DNA of 36,346 bases, taken from positions 1 through 36,346 of the forward strand of contig JACMKX010000104.1 in NCBI GenBank assembly GCA_014379905.1. Reading direction: 5' to 3'. A model generated the notes under the pieces. The model was not told the DNA's origin. It ran no database searches and saw only the letters and a program-made list of their open reading frames with translations. The position numbers and the translations under genes were made by a program. Positions 22,778 to 30,777 of this stretch are shown piece after piece. Positions within the stretch are counted from its first letter, which is position 1. Every line of letters starts with the position of its first letter. The stretch comes from Ferruginibacter sp. (GTDB lineage Bacteria > Bacteroidota > Bacteroidia > Chitinophagales > Chitinophagaceae).

Positions 22778-23389
22778 ATGTTTATCCAGATTCATCCTGA
22801 CAATCCTCAACCAAGACTGGTAAAGCAGGTAGTAGAATGCCTGTTGGATGGGGGTATTATAGCTTATCCTACCGATACAATTTACGGCCTGGGTTGTGAT
22901 ATTTTCCAGCCCAAATCGGTAGAAAAGATCTGCAGGATAAAGGGGGTAGATGCCGCAAAAGCGCAATTGTCATTTATCTGCCGCGACCTGAGCCATTTAA
23001 GCGATTATACAAAAAGCATTGACACGCCTTTATACCGGGTGATGAAACATTACCTGCCGGGTCCTTTCACTTTTATTTTACCGGCGAGCAAACAAGTTCC
23101 TAAAATTTTACAAAGCAAAAAAAGCACGATCGGGTTGCGGGTTCCTGATAACGAGATCTGTCGGCATATCCTGGATGCATTGGATCACCCGCTGCTAAGC
23201 GCTTCTTTACCCGGGGATATGGTAGAAGAGTATACAGATCCTGAAATAATAAATGAACGCCTGGGGGACCAGGTTGATTTTGTAATTGATGGTGGTATTG
23301 GTGGTATGATACCCAGCACTATCGTTGATTGTACTACAGATAACTGGACGGTATTGAGAGAAGGATTGGGGGTATGGGAAGAGGGTTGA
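22778..23389 (+). CDS. YciO/Sua5/YrdC-family protein
   Basis: A 203-residue protein of the Sua5/YrdC/YciO family, whose members bind RNA or make threonylcarbamoyl-AMP for the t6A37 tRNA modification. Opening FIQIHPDNPQPRLVKQVVEC, then the GGIIAYPTDTIYGLGCDI motif, SFICRDLSHLSDYT and PGPFTFILPA follow the YciO pattern closely. YciO is a paralogue whose exact role is less certain, so I do not call it TsaC. A longer frame starts with a TTG at 22718, inside the repeat element. The ATG at 22778 matches the family N-terminus. Confidence 0.87.
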   Translation: MFIQIHPDNPQPRLVKQVVECLLDGGIIAYPTDTIYGLGCDIFQPKSVEKICRIKGVDAAKAQLSFICRDLSHLSDYTKSIDTPLYRVMKHYLPGPFTFILPASKQVPKILQSKKSTIGLRVPDNEICRHILDALDHPLLSASLPGDMVEEYTDPEIINERLGDQVDFVIDGGIGGMIPSTIVDCTTDNWTVLREGLGVWEEG

Positions 23390-23413
23390 TAAGTATTATT
23401 ACTTTTCAGGAGG

Positions 23414-23440
23414 CCGGTGGAAAATTGATGGACCGGTTTT
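23414..23440 (+). terminator. Weak terminator after the YciO-like gene
   Basis: CCGGT (23414-23418) and ACCGG (23432-23436) can pair over a 13-nt loop and are followed by TTTT. The stem is short, so the call is weak. Confidence 0.35.
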
Positions 23441-23441
23441 A

Positions 23442-23464
23442 ATTCGTGCAATTCGTGTAATTCG
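23442..23464. repeat. Short tandem repeat, 9-nt unit
   Basis: ATTCGTGCA, ATTCGTGTA and a partial ATTCG, a run of 2.6 copies in the gap after the YciO-like gene. The phrase AATTCGTG is common in Bacteroidota intergenic regions. Confidence 0.5.
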
Positions 23465-23479
23465 ATTTATTGGTGATCC

Positions 23480-23511
23480 AAAAAAGAAGGCCGGAAAAAT
23501 GTTTCCCGACC
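23480..23511 (-). terminator. Terminator of the small secreted protein gene
   Basis: On the minus strand, GGTCGGGAAA and TTTCCGGCC pair (one bulged G, one G-T pair) over a short loop and are followed by TTCTTTTTT. It lies 33 nt after the stop of the gene at 23544-23846. Confidence 0.65.
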
Positions 23512-23543
23512 TCTCTTATATTTAAACAACTAACTGAAAAAAT

Positions 23544-23846
23544 TTAGCTCCTATCCCTGTTATTGTGTTTTTTGCGATAGATATTTGCATCTGCTTTTTT
23601 CTTATCTACATAGATGTCTCTGCGTTCTGCTTTGGTAACTACGCCATCTGCTTTTGCCTGGCGCACATCTTGTTTAATGTTTCTTTGTTGCTTAACAATA
23701 TTGCAGGTTTCTTTCCTGGTAAGTTCGCCGCTTTTAACACCCTGCTTAATTTTTGAACGATCGCTGCGGTTTGTAGTTTGTGCGTTGGCGCTTATTGCCA
23801 TTACAGAAAAAAGAGATAGTGCTGCAAAGATTTTTGTGAGTTTCAT
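23544..23846 (-). CDS. Small secreted basic protein, helical
   Basis: A 100-residue exported protein with a clear signal peptide (cleavage after about ISANAQ). The mature part is highly charged and predicted helical. It consists of two related stretches, GVKSGELTRKETCNIVKQQ and DGVVTKAERRDIYVDKKKAD, each of the type G-x-[LV]-T-x-x-E. It ends in IYRKKHNNRDR, a pattern I recognise in small Bacteroidota proteins with no assigned function. The G-x-[LV]-T-x-x-E repeat resembles a degenerate EF-hand-like or helical hairpin element, but the metal ligands are incomplete. It stands alone with its own terminator. Confidence 0.75.
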   Translation of the reverse strand: MKLTKIFAALSLFSVMAISANAQTTNRSDRSKIKQGVKSGELTRKETCNIVKQQRNIKQDVRQAKADGVVTKAERRDIYVDKKKADANIYRKKHNNRDRS

Positions 23847-24042
23847 ATAATTTTTTTTGAGTTTAAAATATGCTTACCCGTTGGTAGCTATACTCTGACC
23901 CGGTACCGGGAAAAAGGTTTAATGTAAATCAAAAGAACAGAAGAAATGGAAGGCTGATTATGATGATTGTTATGATCAACAATGATTTTTAATGTTGCCT
24001 GCAATTACTGAAAGCAGGTTTACTCCTTGGCGTCTTTGTAGT

Positions 24043-24642
24043 TTAAAAGTCTATCACTACTTGTTGCGGCATAATGTTGAAACTTCTCCTGTGGTATTTG
24101 CACAAGCCATGTTGTTCAATAGCTGTACGATGAGAGAGGGTACCATATCCTTTATTGTTTACCCAGTCGTAATGCGGAAATTCTTCATGTAGCTGTTGCA
24201 TATAAGCATCCCTGTGTGTTTTAGCCAATATGCTGGCAGCTGCAATAGCCGCATAAGTGCCATCACCTTGTATAATGCAATCATGCGAAATGTGCTGGTA
24301 AGGACGAAACCTGTTTCCGTCAATCAATAAATGTTCGGGAATAACAGGTAAAGTAGCAACACATTGGTGCATGGCAGAGTAGGTAGCCTGCAAAATATTA
24401 ATACGGTCTATCTCGTTGTTGCATATCATAGATACGCTCCAGCAGATGGCCTTTTCTTCTATAATTGGCTTTAGCAATGCTCTTTGTTCTTTGCTAAGTT
24501 GCTTGCTATCGTTAAGCAGGGGGTGAAAGAATTTTTTGGGTAAAATAACTGCCGCAGCACATACAGGCCCTGCATAACAACCACGGCCTGCTTCATCAAT
24601 CCCGGCTTCAATCCTGTTTTTTTTTAAATGGGCCTGTAACAT
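24043..24642 (-). CDS. rnhB: Ribonuclease HII
   Basis: Endonuclease that cuts the RNA strand of RNA-DNA hybrids and removes misincorporated ribonucleotides from DNA. The 199 residues carry the catalytic GIDEAGRG (Asp16, Glu17), NDSKQLS, and DGTYAAIAAASILAKTHRD, containing the later acidic residues and the conserved Ser/Ala run. A longer frame can be opened at a GTG (24738), but that extension is encoded by inverted-repeat DNA. I chose the ATG at 24642, which gives the usual distance to the catalytic motif. It is divergent from the heme A synthase gene. Confidence 0.93.
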   Translation of the reverse strand: MLQAHLKKNRIEAGIDEAGRGCYAGPVCAAAVILPKKFFHPLLNDSKQLSKEQRALLKPIIEEKAICWSVSMICNNEIDRINILQATYSAMHQCVATLPVIPEHLLIDGNRFRPYQHISHDCIIQGDGTYAAIAAASILAKTHRDAYMQQLHEEFPHYDWVNNKGYGTLSHRTAIEQHGLCKYHRRSFNIMPQQVVIDF

Positions 24643-24662
24643 CGGGCAAATATCCGGAAAAA

Positions 24663-24740
24663 ATGGAAGAAATGGGTGAGTCACAGCAAGACGGTGGCCC
24701 ACCCATTTCTTCCATCTCTGAATGGCAGGGTGACTCACCC
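24663..24740. repeat. Nested inverted repeats between rnhB and the heme A synthase gene
   Basis: ATGGAAGAAATGGGTG (24663-24678) is perfectly inverted as CACCCATTTCTTCCAT (24700-24715). GGGTGAGTCAC (24674-24684) is perfectly inverted as GTGACTCACCC (24730-24740). The latter is also part of a local palindrome, GGGTGA-C-TCACCC (24728-24740). The arms overlap, so alternative hairpins can form. There is no T-run. It looks like a palindromic repeat rather than a terminator. Confidence 0.6.
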
Positions 24741-24749
24741 ATCATTCCT

Positions 24750-24757
24750 TAACTTTG
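24750..24757 (+). promoter_or_regulatory. -7 box of the heme A synthase gene
   Basis: TAACTTTG matches the Bacteroidota consensus exactly, 19 nt before the ATG at 24777. The -33 position falls within the palindromic repeat and lacks a TTTG. Confidence 0.45.
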
Positions 24758-24776
24758 CCCTAATTTAAAGGCAGGC

Positions 24777-25694
24777 ATGAAAAAAATCAGCAACTGGGTA
24801 ATCGCGACATTCATCTTATGTTTTTTGGTAATAATTGCGGGAGGCATAGTGCGTACCACTCAGAGCGGGATGGGTTGCCCCGACTGGCCACGCTGTTTTG
24901 GGAAATGGATACCGCCCACTAATGCGTCACAACTTCCGGCGGATTTTGAAAAATACCTGGGCAAGCAGGATATTGATCACACTTTCAACGCCTACCATAC
25001 CTGGATCGAATACATTAACCGGCTGTTTGGGGTCTTATTGGGGCTTTTCGGAATCATCCAGGTTTGGCTGTTATTCTCAAAACGAAAAACACATCCGCAG
25101 GCCTGGAAACTATCGGTTGCTTTTTTGATTGTTGTTATCCTTACAGGATTGTTTGGCGCCATTGTAGTAAAACTGAACCTGGCACATTTCAGTATTTCTG
25201 TTCATTTATTATTTGCTATTTTATTATTACAGATCCAGCTGGCTTTATGGATGAGTGTGAATGAAAAGTTCCACAAATATGATATGGTTGCCGGCACTAA
25301 AAGAATGCTATGGATATTCCTCGTTATAATATTTGTACAAAGTATAATGGGTACCATGGTGCGCATGTATGTGGATGATATTTCTAAAGCACTTAATTAT
25401 GAGCAGCGGGCATTATGGCTGGCAGATGATCCTGCCATATTTTTGATCCACCGCACATTTAGCTGGCTGGTAGTGTTGATGGCTTTATGGATGGCCTGGT
25501 TAAACAGGACAACCGTTTTGAAAAAAAATTATTATGCCCTGGCGGCTGTCATCCTGCTGAGTATGACAACAGGTATTGTATTGTACTATGCACATATGCC
25601 GGCATTTGCACAACCGCTGCATTTGTTGCTGGCAAGTGTTGCCATAACCATCAATATGTACCTGATATTAAAGGCTAAAATTAGGACAGCTTAA
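24777..25694 (+). CDS. ctaA: Heme A synthase (COX15/CtaA family)
   Basis: Membrane enzyme that oxidises the C8 methyl of heme O to make heme A for cytochrome aa3-type oxidases. The 305-residue protein has about eight helices. The first ends in GGIVRTTQSGMGCPDWPRCFGKW, a family signature with a Cys pair in the first external loop. Conserved heme-ligand histidines occur in the helices: HTWIEYINRLFG, HFSISVHLL, LIHRTFSWL and PLHLLLA. Length is close to the bacterial average. A protoheme farnesyltransferase and oxidase genes are not in the window. The TPR lipoprotein gene starts 14 nt downstream, so co-transcription is likely. Confidence 0.88.
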   Translation: MKKISNWVIATFILCFLVIIAGGIVRTTQSGMGCPDWPRCFGKWIPPTNASQLPADFEKYLGKQDIDHTFNAYHTWIEYINRLFGVLLGLFGIIQVWLLFSKRKTHPQAWKLSVAFLIVVILTGLFGAIVVKLNLAHFSISVHLLFAILLLQIQLALWMSVNEKFHKYDMVAGTKRMLWIFLVIIFVQSIMGTMVRMYVDDISKALNYEQRALWLADDPAIFLIHRTFSWLVVLMALWMAWLNRTTVLKKNYYALAAVILLSMTTGIVLYYAHMPAFAQPLHLLLASVAITINMYLILKAKIRTA

Positions 25695-25708
25695 ATTCCT
25701 GATTCCAT

Positions 25709-26668
25709 ATGATAAAAATTTTCTGCAATTGCCTGCTATGCTGTTTACTTTTTTTCTGTGCGTGTAATTCTTCCAATAAAGAAAACCTGAAGAAAAACGG
25801 TATATCAAAATTCAACGAAGGAAAATACGAGGAAGCTGTGAAAGAATTTAATAAGTTCATTCAGCTCGACTCTTCTGATTATTCCATATGGATTTACAGG
25901 GGCAAAGCTTTTTTTAGTTTAAAGAATGAGACAGAAGCATCTTTATCGTGGAATAAAGCAATTACCCTGGAACCCACTTTAAAAGAAGGATATGGTTACC
26001 GCGGCATTTTATATCACTACCAGAAGAAAAATGATCTTGCGCTTACTGACATTAACAAAGCAATTAAAGGAAATATTAGTGACACCATGTTTCTTCTGGT
26101 AAGGGCCTCTATCCTGGAACAAAAAGGCCAGCTGGATGCAGCTTTAAAAGATTGTAATACGCTGTTGAAATACGATACTCTTTTTTATGATGCACTGCTT
26201 GGGAAAGCATCTGTATATAAAAGTATGGGTCAATTTCAAAGAGCTAAACAGATTTATGATATTGCTATAAAAACCAGGGCTGGTGATCCCATTGCACTTA
26301 ACAACCGGGCCATGATGCTGGAAGAGGAAAATAATTATATCGCCGCAATTGAAGATTATAGCAAGGCGATAGAATTTTCAGCAAAAGAGGACGATGTACA
26401 TGCTTTCGCCTACAATAACAGGGGATTGGCTTATTTTAAAGTAGATAGCTTAACACAAGCATTAAAAGATATTACCTATTCCATTCAGCTGATGCCAAAA
26501 AATTCCTATGCTTACAGGAACCGTGCAATTATTGAAATTGCAACAAATAAGGCAGAGGAAGCTTGTGCAGATCTTCATAAGGCATTGACACTTGAATTTT
26601 CAAAAGACTATGGTCCCGAAGTAGATAAATTGTTTCTAAAGCATTGCAAAAGCAGGCAAATACCATAA
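25709..26668 (+). CDS. TPR-repeat lipoprotein
   Basis: A 319-residue exported lipoprotein (signal region ends LFFCACN, lipid Cys at about 19) made of about eight tetratricopeptide repeats (34-residue helical hairpins, for example YEEAVKEFNKFIQLDSSDYS and ALNNRAMMLEEENNYIAAIE). TPRs are protein-protein scaffolds. It probably works at the inner face of the outer membrane or in the periplasm. The gene is 14 nt after the heme A synthase gene and 45 nt before the patatin-like gene on the same strand. No specific partner is indicated. Confidence 0.82.
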   Translation: MIKIFCNCLLCCLLFFCACNSSNKENLKKNGISKFNEGKYEEAVKEFNKFIQLDSSDYSIWIYRGKAFFSLKNETEASLSWNKAITLEPTLKEGYGYRGILYHYQKKNDLALTDINKAIKGNISDTMFLLVRASILEQKGQLDAALKDCNTLLKYDTLFYDALLGKASVYKSMGQFQRAKQIYDIAIKTRAGDPIALNNRAMMLEEENNYIAAIEDYSKAIEFSAKEDDVHAFAYNNRGLAYFKVDSLTQALKDITYSIQLMPKNSYAYRNRAIIEIATNKAEEACADLHKALTLEFSKDYGPEVDKLFLKHCKSRQIP

Positions 26669-26713
26669 ATGTAAATCCGCCGTTTTTATAGTAATTTTAA
26701 GCAACCCCCTTTT

Positions 26714-28933
26714 ATGAAATTGCTTCTGAAAAACATTTACTACTTTTTTCCTGTTCAGCTTTTCCTGTTACATTTTAGAAAGTACCAGGTTTTATTGCTA
26801 TTCTGGTACATACTGGGCAGTACGATCAATAGCGGCTTCATGAAAAATTTTGGTGCAGACGCTTTATTTTTTGCACCCGAATACTTAGGGTCGGTAAATA
26901 TGCTGGGGGCTTTTATTACCGGAATGGCCTGGGGCGTATTTATCATGAGCTGGAATATAACCACTTTTATATTGCACAGCAAAAGGTTTAAATTTTTGGC
27001 AACCACCGGCAATCCTTTTTTAAAGTATTGCATCAATAATTTTATTTTTCCTTTGCTATTCCTCCTTTTTTATTTTGTTAAACTATACCGCTTTAATGAT
27101 TATAAGGAGTTGATGAGTTTTAATGAGATTGCAGGAATTATTCTAGGTGTTATCATGGGTATCTTTTTGCTAATGGCGCTTTCATTCGCCTATTTTTTTG
27201 GAGCAGGAAGATCTATCAGCCGAACCATGTCGGTCATTATTGGCAACCCTGAGTTGTTTAAAAAAACCTTTACGGGTAAAAAATATATTGCAGATGATTT
27301 TGGCCTTAAGGTAAATTATTACCTTACTGCAACTATGGGCCTGCGCAAGTCCCGCGAGGTTGGCCATTACCGACAGGATTATTTAGACACTATTTTTAAA
27401 CGCCATCATTTGGCGGCTATGATGTGCATGCTATTAGCCTTCTCCTTCTTAATAACAGTAGGGTTTTTACTGGAATATCGCCTGTTTGAAATGCCGGCTG
27501 CGGCGAGTATCCTTATCTTTTTTTCGGTAATGATCGCTTTTATTGGCGCCCTCACTTATTTTTTGCAAAGCTGGAGTTTGCCGGCTACCATAGTATTGTT
27601 ATTTGTGTTCAATTATTTATACCAGAACGAGATCATTGATCCACGCAATAAAGCCTATGGTTTAAATTATACGAATAAAGACAGGAGACCTGCTTATAGT
27701 AAAGAAAATCTTAACACTATATGTAATTCGCAGAATGTTGCAAACGACAAAGCCAATATGATCCGCGTTTTAAACAACTGGAAACGAAAGCAACAGGAAG
27801 CAAAACCCTTAATGGTTTTTATCAACGTAAGCGGAGGCGGGCTTAGGAGTGCAGCATTTGTTATGAATGCTATGCAGCAATTGGATAGTCTTACTAATAA
27901 TGAACTGACCAAACATAATTTTTTAATCAGCGGGGCGAGTGGCGGCATGCTGGCTGCTACTTATTACAGGGAACTGTATCGTTATAATTTAAAAGACAGC
28001 AGTTTTAATATAAGAGATAAAAAGTACGCAGATTATATCTGTAAAGACCTGCTGAACCCCGTATTTACTTCAATGATGGCAAGAGATATTTTTGCGCCGG
28101 TACAAAAATTTTCTGCTGGTAATAATCGTTATATAAAAGACCGGGGTTATGCTTTTGAAAAAAAACTGGCAGATAATACCCGTGGAATACTGAATATACA
28201 ATTGAAAGATGTGGCAGATGATGAATTTAATGCAAGAGTGCCTATGATCATTTTTAACTCGGTGATAAAGGCAGATGGAAGAAAATTGATCATGAGTACG
28301 CAACCCATGAGTTTTATGATGAAGCCCCTGCTGTTTATGAGTGATAGTTCCATTAGCCCGGATGCGGTTGATTTTGCCGCACTCTTTAAAAACCAGCAAC
28401 CCATGAACCTCCGGGTATTGACTGCATTAAGAATGAATGCCACTTTTCCTTATGTATTACCCAATGTGTGGTTGCCCAGTAAACCTGTTATTGATGTAAT
28501 GGATGCCGGCCTGCGGGATAATATCGGCCTCGAAACCACCATGCGTTTTGCAGATAATTTTAGAGACTGGATAAAGGAAAATACTTCCGGCGTATTGATT
28601 TTGCAGTTACGGGATAGAATGGATAATGAGTGGGAAAATACCGGCGACCTGGCCTCCATAACAGATGTAATGGTTACACCTGCCACCATGTTGCAACACA
28701 ACTGGTTTTATTTGCAAAATTATAATCAAACAGAACAATTCAATTATTTTGACCAGGACAATGAATTGCGCATTAAAAAAATCACCATTCGTTACAAGCC
28801 GGAGAAAGTTCAGGATGGGGCTGCATTAAATTTTCACTTGTCGGCACGTGAGCAAAAAGATATTGTGCAATCATTTTACAGTCCCGTTAATAAAGCAGCG
28901 CTGGACAGCCTGTGTATTTTACTTAAACACTAA
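26714..28933 (+). CDS. Patatin-like phospholipase with multi-helix membrane domain
   Basis: A 739-residue two-part protein. The N-terminal part (about 1-310) has roughly seven hydrophobic helices. The C-terminal part (about 360-739) is a patatin-type acyl hydrolase. It has the oxyanion glycine motif VSGGGLRSAAF, the nucleophile elbow SGASGGML with Ser409, and the Asp of the dyad, Asp597, in VMDAGLRDNIG. The expected reaction is hydrolysis of phospholipid or other acyl esters. The dyad is intact, so it is probably active. It may have its own promoter (TAATTTTA box at 26692-26699). Its stop overlaps the stop of the convergent lipid kinase by 4 nt. Confidence 0.82.
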   Translation: MKLLLKNIYYFFPVQLFLLHFRKYQVLLLFWYILGSTINSGFMKNFGADALFFAPEYLGSVNMLGAFITGMAWGVFIMSWNITTFILHSKRFKFLATTGNPFLKYCINNFIFPLLFLLFYFVKLYRFNDYKELMSFNEIAGIILGVIMGIFLLMALSFAYFFGAGRSISRTMSVIIGNPELFKKTFTGKKYIADDFGLKVNYYLTATMGLRKSREVGHYRQDYLDTIFKRHHLAAMMCMLLAFSFLITVGFLLEYRLFEMPAAASILIFFSVMIAFIGALTYFLQSWSLPATIVLLFVFNYLYQNEIIDPRNKAYGLNYTNKDRRPAYSKENLNTICNSQNVANDKANMIRVLNNWKRKQQEAKPLMVFINVSGGGLRSAAFVMNAMQQLDSLTNNELTKHNFLISGASGGMLAATYYRELYRYNLKDSSFNIRDKKYADYICKDLLNPVFTSMMARDIFAPVQKFSAGNNRYIKDRGYAFEKKLADNTRGILNIQLKDVADDEFNARVPMIIFNSVIKADGRKLIMSTQPMSFMMKPLLFMSDSSISPDAVDFAALFKNQQPMNLRVLTALRMNATFPYVLPNVWLPSKPVIDVMDAGLRDNIGLETTMRFADNFRDWIKENTSGVLILQLRDRMDNEWENTGDLASITDVMVTPATMLQHNWFYLQNYNQTEQFNYFDQDNELRIKKITIRYKPEKVQDGAALNFHLSAREQKDIVQSFYSPVNKAALDSLCILLKH

Positions 28934-29823
28934 GGTTGTAATAGTTTAAAAGCCTTCTCCATAATTTTTATATCAAAATGTTTGGCGGTAATGGCAGGGT
29001 CGCCGTCGATATGTAAAGGAGCTTCCGAAGGATTTTGTATGGAGATGTTTTTGCTTTGATAATACAAAATATCCTCCTTGTGATATTTTTTTCCTGCCGT
29101 AGTTATCTGCCCCATTTTTATTTGTTTAAATAGAGAAAATATTAAACGTGCCTTGCTCATTTTTTTTACCACTACAATATCTATCAATCCATCGCAAATG
29201 CTGGCCTGGGGTGCAATGGTAACATTATTGCCAAATTGATTGCTGTTGGCAATGCTTATAAAAAAAGCTTCTGCTTTTATCCTGTTATTATCAATTTCTA
29301 AAATAAAAGGATAAGCTTTAGCAGAAAAGAAATTGCTGAATGTTTCTTTTATATAGGTAGACAGGCCCCGTTTGGATTGTTTGGCAAAATCATGTGCTAC
29401 CTGTGCATCAAAGCCAAGGCCGCATAACATACAGCTGAAATATTGGTTGATGTAAAAGCCGTCAATGGGAGATGCTTTGCCTTTAAAAATAATATCCAGT
29501 GCTTTGCCGGCGTTTGTAGGAATACCGGCGGCTAAGGCCAAACCATTACCGGAACCCATTGGAATAATGCCGATATTAACTTCACTATTTAATAAAGCAG
29601 TGGCTACCTGGTTCACTGTTCCATCTCCCCCACAAACAATAATATCCGTAACCCCTTCTTTTATTTTATCATTAAGAAAGTGGTAGTCTCCTGCTGCATT
29701 TGTTTCTATTAATTCAAAATCAAGGCCTTGTGCCGTGGTCTTTGATTGTAGCAGTTCCAATAAAGCGGTTTTGCTTTTGGTTCCTGAAATGGGATTGTAA
29801 AAAAAAATAAGTTTGCGTGGCAT
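28930..29823 (-). CDS. Diacylglycerol-kinase-like lipid kinase (YegS/BmrU family)
   Basis: Soluble lipid kinase with a DAGK catalytic domain that phosphorylates diacylglycerol, sphingosine-like or related lipids. It begins KLIFFYNPISGTKSK. The nucleotide-binding motif is VCGGDGTVNQVATAL, followed by GSGNGLALAAG. The C-terminal beta domain includes ICDGLIDIVVVKK and HIDGDPA. The protein has 297 residues, normal length. The longer frame begins at TTG 29832; the ATG at 29823 gives the family start. It is convergent with the patatin gene, with a 4-nt overlap of the stop codons. Confidence 0.87.
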   Translation of the reverse strand: MPRKLIFFYNPISGTKSKTALLELLQSKTTAQGLDFELIETNAAGDYHFLNDKIKEGVTDIIVCGGDGTVNQVATALLNSEVNIGIIPMGSGNGLALAAGIPTNAGKALDIIFKGKASPIDGFYINQYFSCMLCGLGFDAQVAHDFAKQSKRGLSTYIKETFSNFFSAKAYPFILEIDNNRIKAEAFFISIANSNQFGNNVTIAPQASICDGLIDIVVVKKMSKARLIFSLFKQIKMGQITTAGKKYHKEDILYYQSKNISIQNPSEAPLHIDGDPAITAKHFDIKIMEKAFKLLQP

Positions 29824-29870
29824 GGGCTGCAAAATTAATCATTATGAAGGAAGCTGGCAGCTTTTAGCTA

Positions 29871-29913
29871 TTAACCATTAACCATTAACCACTAACCATT
29901 AACCACTAGCCAC
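29871..29913. repeat. Heptanucleotide tandem repeat
   Basis: Six copies of a 7-nt unit with consensus TTAACCA (three perfect copies, then CTAACCA, TTAACCA, CTAGCCA), in the gap upstream of the lipid kinase gene. A period of 7 in a non-coding gap points to slipped-strand expansion. Confidence 0.75.
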
Positions 29914-30102
29914 TCCCCAACTTGCCAAAACCAGATTTCCCCTTAAAAACCCTTCAAATTCACCCATTTTTGCCCGCTTTATTTTGAGTTAAGATATTTA
30001 TTAACAGTCAGTTATCGCCTTGCCAGAAATGTTGCCGGAAAAACTTTCCTGCATTTTCTTTCCGCTGGCAAAATCTTTCTGAAAAAAAGTTATTTTAGCT
30101 GT

Positions 30103-30777
30103 ATGACCTCTCCGCTTAAAATATTTCGTGTGACTTATGATATGACGCAGGCTGAGCTGGCGGTTATGCTTCACGTATCACATACAACCATTTCGAAGGT
30201 AGAATCTCACCAGAGGGCATTGCCGGAGGCTGCCGCCCTTACATTTGCCAGGCTGCAGGCCTATAAAAAAGAAGAACTGCCGGTTGTTGCGGACCGGCAG
30301 TTAAGTTTTGAATATATTCGGGACCTCCACATGGAGCAATCAGATCAATACCTGAAAAGCCATAAAAAGGATCGGGAGGCTTTACTGCATAAATATGAGA
30401 AGCAGGTAACGCAGTGGGTAAAAAAATACAATAAAGCCATTGGTAATCTTCAACTGGCAGAGCGTATGATCGTTACCATGACTGCAGATCAGCCGGACTC
30501 ACCGTATTTGAGAGGATATGAAATGGACCGCCTTGAAGCTTTGGAAATGCTGATGCAGATCAGCGCACAGAAACCGGAGATCGTAATGATAAAAATAGCA
30601 GGCTTACAACAGGAGCTGCGCAACACCAAAGCAATGTTGGGAAAAAAGCGGCAGTACCTCGGGATGGAGGGAGACAAACAGGCGTTAAAAGCACCGCCCC
30701 CGGTCCTTGAAAATGGGAGCGCTACAGAAGGGTCTGCGTTGTTGGAAGCAGGGAAAGAAAAAACAAATGGAGGATGA
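30103..30777 (+). CDS. XRE-type helix-turn-helix protein with helical C-terminus
   Basis: A 224-residue putative DNA-binding protein. The XRE helix-turn-helix lies at about 5-55 (TQAELAVMLHVSHTTISKVE, where Q, T and S are the recognition helix). Residues about 75-185 are charged and likely coiled-coil (KKDREALLHKYEKQVTQWVK). The Pro/Gly/Ala-rich tail (about 190-224) looks disordered. TATTTTAG (30091-30098) is a near-consensus -7 box just 4 nt before the ATG, so the mRNA may be leaderless. Its target is unknown. It sits 128 nt upstream of an integrase remnant. Phage-type regulators often neighbour integrases, so this may be a leftover of a lost element. Confidence 0.75.
   Translation: MTSPLKIFRVTYDMTQAELAVMLHVSHTTISKVESHQRALPEAAALTFARLQAYKKEELPVVADRQLSFEYIRDLHMEQSDQYLKSHKKDREALLHKYEKQVTQWVKKYNKAIGNLQLAERMIVTMTADQPDSPYLRGYEMDRLEALEMLMQISAQKPEIVMIKIAGLQQELRNTKAMLGKKRQYLGMEGDKQALKAPPPVLENGSATEGSALLEAGKEKTNGG

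Noticed and set aside
24643..24738. An N-terminal extension of RNase HII from a GTG.
   Set aside because: It is encoded by inverted-repeat DNA and is not conserved-looking; RNase HII starts shortly before the DEAGRG motif.
29871..29913. Considered as a CRISPR-like array.
   Set aside because: The units are 7 nt with no spacers; it is a simple tandem repeat. No CRISPR array or cas gene was seen in the window.
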